Shown here: positions 29,557-32,827 of the stretch, in pieces
Layout of the letters: each line of letters starts with the position of its first letter
Position numbering within the stretch: position 1 is the stretch's first letter
NCBI RefSeq assembly: GCF_014222285.1
Contig: NZ_JACKZS010000077.1
Span: 1-32,827, forward strand
DNA length: 32,827 nt
Direction of reading: 5' to 3'
Source of the DNA: Nostoc sp. UCD121
Lineage (GTDB): Bacteria; Cyanobacteriota; Cyanobacteriia; Cyanobacteriales; Nostocaceae
Made by a program: the position numbers and the translations under genes
Notes under the pieces: generated by a model
What the model was told of the DNA's origin: nothing
Databases searched by the model: none
What the model saw: only the letters and a program-made list of their open reading frames with translations

Positions 29557-30684
29557 CTAAAGCCAAGGTATCTCTTCAGGTGCATAACGGAAGGCGCGGA
29601 AAACTGTATTTTGCTCCCCACGAGTTACCGGCGATTTCTCACCTGGAATATTCCGAGTTGCAAAGTAGGGGTTGATGTATTCCCAAACAATTTCTCCTGC
29701 AACTGTCACCTCGAATATCCGGCCGTAAGCACCTTCTGTAATCAAGGTATTGCCATTCGCTAAACGTTGCGCTCCTGATATGTATGCACTAAAGAAATTT
29801 TGGGGTGGGTTGTCAGCGTATTCCCAAACTATCTCTTTCGTTTGGCGGTTTACCTCAATTACACGGGAGAAATTGAGAGAAATGTTACGGCGATGTGCGC
29901 CATTGTCGAAAATCAGGATATTACCGTTAGCTAGCTCGTTCGGGAAGTGCTGCTGTGCTAGCACGTCATCGCCCAACGTCCAAATAATTTCTCCAGTTTT
30001 GCGATCGATAATGACAACTGTAGATATATTACGAAAGCTGACTATAATGTTGCCATCAGCAAGTTCATCCACAGTATTCCCATGAGTCCATTCATGCCGA
30101 TGATCCTGGGGTGTAATGGTAAATTTATCTGGATCGAGGTGTTCGTGAGCGTGCCAAGTCCAAACAATTTCCCCTGCTGGAGTCACTTCATAAAGTACAT
30201 CAGCATAGATATTTCCATCTGGTTCTGTACCTGCTACGCCGCCTTTAATGCGAGGAACTAACGACTGGGGTATCTTTTCAATGGCTAGTAAAATTGTGTT
30301 GCCATTAGCTAATCTGCGTCCATCGTGATGATGATCTGGATGCTTATATTCCCAAATAATATTTCCTTTGGGATCTGCCTCTAAAACAACACCACTTTTA
30401 AACGCAGCCCACAAAGCAAAACGTAGTGGTTCTTCTGGTGGAGTTTTACCGTTATAAAAAAGGTTGCCATTGGGTAATAGATAACCATATAACCCTGGTG
30501 CATAAGGCAAATTCCACTGGTGTACAACTTCTCCTTCTAAATTTAGAAGGTAGACTTCACCTTCACCTGTCAGAGGCGTGAAAAGTGTGTATCCTTTAAA
30601 TGCTTTTTCGGGATTGTAAGCCCTTAAACCAGTACCCCGACGACGAATAGTATTCTGGTCAACCAATGTTGCTGTAAAAGTCAT
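29557..30684 (-). CDS. Arylsulfotransferase-like beta-propeller protein
   Basis: The 375-residue protein matches the arylsulfotransferase (ASST) propeller family: repeated L-A-N/D-G-N blades (RRLANGNTILLA, DELADGNIIVSF, NELANGNILIFD, QRLANGNTLITE) alternating with G-x-I-(V/I)-W-x-(Y/W) strands. Conserved His residues (HPDHHHDGRR, HEWTHGN) could serve catalysis. There is no signal peptide, so it is cytoplasmic unless exported otherwise. Activity as a sulfotransferase is by family only. Confidence 0.85.
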   Translation of the reverse strand: MTFTATLVDQNTIRRRGTGLRAYNPEKAFKGYTLFTPLTGEGEVYLLNLEGEVVHQWNLPYAPGLYGYLLPNGNLFYNGKTPPEEPLRFALWAAFKSGVVLEADPKGNIIWEYKHPDHHHDGRRLANGNTILLAIEKIPQSLVPRIKGGVAGTEPDGNIYADVLYEVTPAGEIVWTWHAHEHLDPDKFTITPQDHRHEWTHGNTVDELADGNIIVSFRNISTVVIIDRKTGEIIWTLGDDVLAQQHFPNELANGNILIFDNGAHRRNISLNFSRVIEVNRQTKEIVWEYADNPPQNFFSAYISGAQRLANGNTLITEGAYGRIFEVTVAGEIVWEYINPYFATRNIPGEKSPVTRGEQNTVFRAFRYAPEEIPWL

Positions 30685-30759
30685 ATTTTTCCTAATAAAT
30701 ATTCAATTTTGAATCTAAAAACTAAGACAGATTCTAGAGAGCCAGAGGCTGTAGGAAGG

Positions 30760-30785
30760 CGTTACTAGGCTGGAGCCTAGTAACG
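30760..30785. repeat. Perfect hairpin repeat
   Basis: CGTTACTAGGCT and AGCCTAGTAACG are 12-bp perfect arms around a two-base loop. It is a small dispersed repeat lying between the propeller and aldo-keto reductase genes. Confidence 0.8.
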
Positions 30786-30820
30786 AGGCGAACTGTCTTT
30801 AATTTTGAATTTTGAATTAT

Positions 30821-31858
30821 TTATGGTGCTGGGTTTGGAGACTGAGCATGAACTATATCCAACTCTTCCAAAATGTCTTTGCTGAGAACCACATCCACAC
30901 TTTCCAAATTCTCTTTGAGTTGTTCTAGTGTCGTAGCACCAATAATTGTGCTAGGGACAAACCAACGACTCCGCACGAATGCCAAAGCCAAATGCGCTGG
31001 ACTTAGTTGATAGCGCTTGGCAATTTCCACATAAGCTGCTACTGCTTCGGTGACTTTTGGTTTTAAGTAGCGCTGACCAAAATTTTCAAACAAACTAACT
31101 CTTGCTTTCTCTGGTTTGCCATTTAGGTATTTGCCGGTCAAGAAGCCAAATGCTAAAGGACTATAAGCCAATAACCCAATTTCTTCGTGATAAACTGCTT
31201 CTGCTAAGGCTCCATCAAATACTCGATTCAGCAAGTTATAGGCATTTTGAATTGAAACAACTTTGGGTAATCCTAATTGTTTAGCAGCGTTACTAAATTG
31301 TGCCACTCCCCAAGGGGTTTCATTACTCAAACCGATATAGCGAATTTTCCCCGCCTTAATTACATCGGCAAAAACTGCTAGTTGTTCCGCGATGGGAACT
31401 GTTTCTCCCACTTGAGTTGGATCGAATACAGTTTGGCCAAACCTTGGTACGTAGCGATCGGGCCAGTGGATTTGGTAGAGATCAATATAGTCCGTCTGTA
31501 ATCTTTTCAAACTATCATCGACAGCTTGTTTGATATTATCACGGTCAATTGCTTTGGCTCCATCACGTAACCATTTAAAGCCACGTCCAGGGCCAGCTAT
31601 TTTAGTAGCTATAATAAGTTGTTCTCTTTGTTGACGCTTTAACCATTCCCCAATGTAAGTTTCGGTTAATCCATAAGTTTCGGCACTTGTTGGAACTGGG
31701 TACATTTCCGCCGCATCAATAAAGTTGACTCCTTGGGCAATAGAATAATCTAACTGGGCATGGGCTTCTTCAATAGTATTTTGCTGTCCATAAGTCATAG
31801 TGCCCAAACAAATTTCAGAAACTTTTAAGCCACTCTTGCCAAGCTGGTTATACTTCAT
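30821..31858 (-). CDS. tas: Tas-like NADP(H)-dependent aldo-keto reductase
   Basis: The start is ATG 31858 (MKYNQLGKSGLKVSEICLGT). The 345-residue protein matches E. coli Tas in length and in blocks such as HAQLDYSIAQGVNFIDAAEM, AEMYPVP, SLKRLQTDYIDLYQIHWP and GKIRYIGLSNETPWGVAQF. Catalytic Asp (FIDAAEMYPV: Asp-Tyr-Lys-His set), Tyr and His residues are present. NADPH-dependent reduction of carbonyls is expected; the substrate is unknown. Upstream in-frame ATG at 31918 is less likely. Confidence 0.85.
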   Translation of the reverse strand: MKYNQLGKSGLKVSEICLGTMTYGQQNTIEEAHAQLDYSIAQGVNFIDAAEMYPVPTSAETYGLTETYIGEWLKRQQREQLIIATKIAGPGRGFKWLRDGAKAIDRDNIKQAVDDSLKRLQTDYIDLYQIHWPDRYVPRFGQTVFDPTQVGETVPIAEQLAVFADVIKAGKIRYIGLSNETPWGVAQFSNAAKQLGLPKVVSIQNAYNLLNRVFDGALAEAVYHEEIGLLAYSPLAFGFLTGKYLNGKPEKARVSLFENFGQRYLKPKVTEAVAAYVEIAKRYQLSPAHLALAFVRSRWFVPSTIIGATTLEQLKENLESVDVVLSKDILEELDIVHAQSPNPAP

Positions 31859-32827
31859 GTTTTCGCTTTTTTTGAATTTAACAGTGATATTTTTATTGGA
31901 GACTTTATATCTTGTCAAGTAGATTATTATTTTTAATTAAGTTAGCTTCAAACTACACTTAGTTTGGCACTAAACCTATATAAATTTTTCAGCAAAATAT
32001 TATTTTGCTGATGCTACTAAAAATTGATAGATAAATCGTAGTTAATGGATACAGTTGCTTATTATTACATAAAGCAACCCGATAAGTAAGCTAGTTTGTG
32101 GAGTCATAAAAATATAAAATTGTAGTGCAAAGTACTTGCTTTTATTGGGTTTTTGTGGAATAGATTGTTTTAGCCTTAGCACATACTACGATAAATCAGT
32201 TAATTTACCGTAGTATACCAGAAATCTTAAGATTATTCTGTAATTAAGCCTTAATAAATGTTCATATTAATATATTTCTGAAAAAGTATATATTTTCGTG
32301 AACAATCAAAATATACCAAGTTGATCGGAAAAGGTCACAATATCCGATCGCAAGGACAAAGGCTTAGGGTTGTAAGGACTTGTGTAACCAAGAATTTTTT
32401 GCTGCGATCGCTGACAAAGATGCTCATGTCTATATGATTAGTGAACATAATTTGGTTTAATTCTGCGATCGCAAGTGCAATTCCTGTGAAATCTAGCAAT
32501 TCCAACTTTTTGGGATTTTTACCTTTAAACCGACCTACTGATTTTTTTATACTTTCTATTAACTTTGCTAAAGCCAGTATTTAACAACAGAAATATAGTT
32601 TTTTACTGTAGTATATGCTTACTTAATACTTTGCTATTAATTTGTATTATGTTTTTCAGTCTTTAGATAGATGCCTCAGACACCTATACCAAGTTTTTTG
32701 GTCTATAATCTGGATTTTTTGTCACTATGAATAACTAATTTAATTATGTTAACTATGTTATATTATATATGGATATAAAAATCTCAATTTTCTATTATAA
32801 CTTTTTTAGGAAATACATCTTTTGACA
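31859..32827. other. AT-rich gene-free end of the window
   Basis: No convincing gene was seen in about 970 bases. It holds two HIP1-type sites (near 32404 and 32466), AT-rich stretches and a final TTGACA at the last bases that could be a -35 element for a gene outside the window. Confidence 0.4.

Overview
The window looks like chromosome from a filamentous, heterocyst-forming-type cyanobacterium (Nostoc/Anabaena-like). The signs are many GCGATCGC (HIP1) palindromes inside and between genes, G-rich short tandem and small dispersed repeats typical of these genomes, a XisH/XisI pair, and an adenosylcobalamin-type ribonucleotide reductase interrupted by a group I intron. No rRNA, tRNA or CRISPR array was seen.

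About 245-15685 reads as an integrated mobile element. Its left flank (3-244) and right flank (15686-15844) look like successive pieces of the C-terminal part of one STAND/NACHT-type ATPase gene, so the element probably sits inside that (already decayed) gene. It has four blocks: (i) a compact leftward operon, 7402 to 296, of eleven unrecognised proteins with a virion-like or surface-structure-like look, including a 916-residue Pro-rich/glycine-zipper protein; (ii) a short tyrosine recombinase at 7619 with a perfect 15-bp inverted repeat just upstream, plus DNA-binding and replication/regulation-like genes up to 10950; (iii) a rightward operon, 11129-13740, of an HTH protein and small membrane/coiled-coil proteins; (iv) a cassette at about 13880-15426 that cuts off a small gene and contains a type I hammerhead ribozyme, a structured leader RNA and an IS110-like DEDD recombinase.

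The most notable feature is block (iv). At 13919-13982 every conserved hammerhead core position is present with three fully paired stems, 0.24 kb upstream of an IS110-family recombinase. IS110 enzymes are guided by an RNA encoded beside the gene. The arrangement therefore suggests a self-cleaving RNA that sets the 5' end of the recombinase leader or bridge-like RNA.

From 15845 rightwards the sequence is ordinary chromosome with scattered repeats: a DICT/HATPase sensor protein whose phospho-acceptor His is replaced by Gln, murE, a thioredoxin-like protein, an AtzG-like/DUF4328/AtzE-type amidase set, xisI-xisH, two GNAT acetyltransferases, nrdJ split by a 337-nt group I intron directly after the radical-cysteine/glycine codons, a quinone-oxidoreductase-like dehydrogenase, a glutathione S-transferase, an arylsulfotransferase-like propeller protein and a Tas-like aldo-keto reductase. 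The last ~970 bases (31859-32827) are AT-rich and show no gene.
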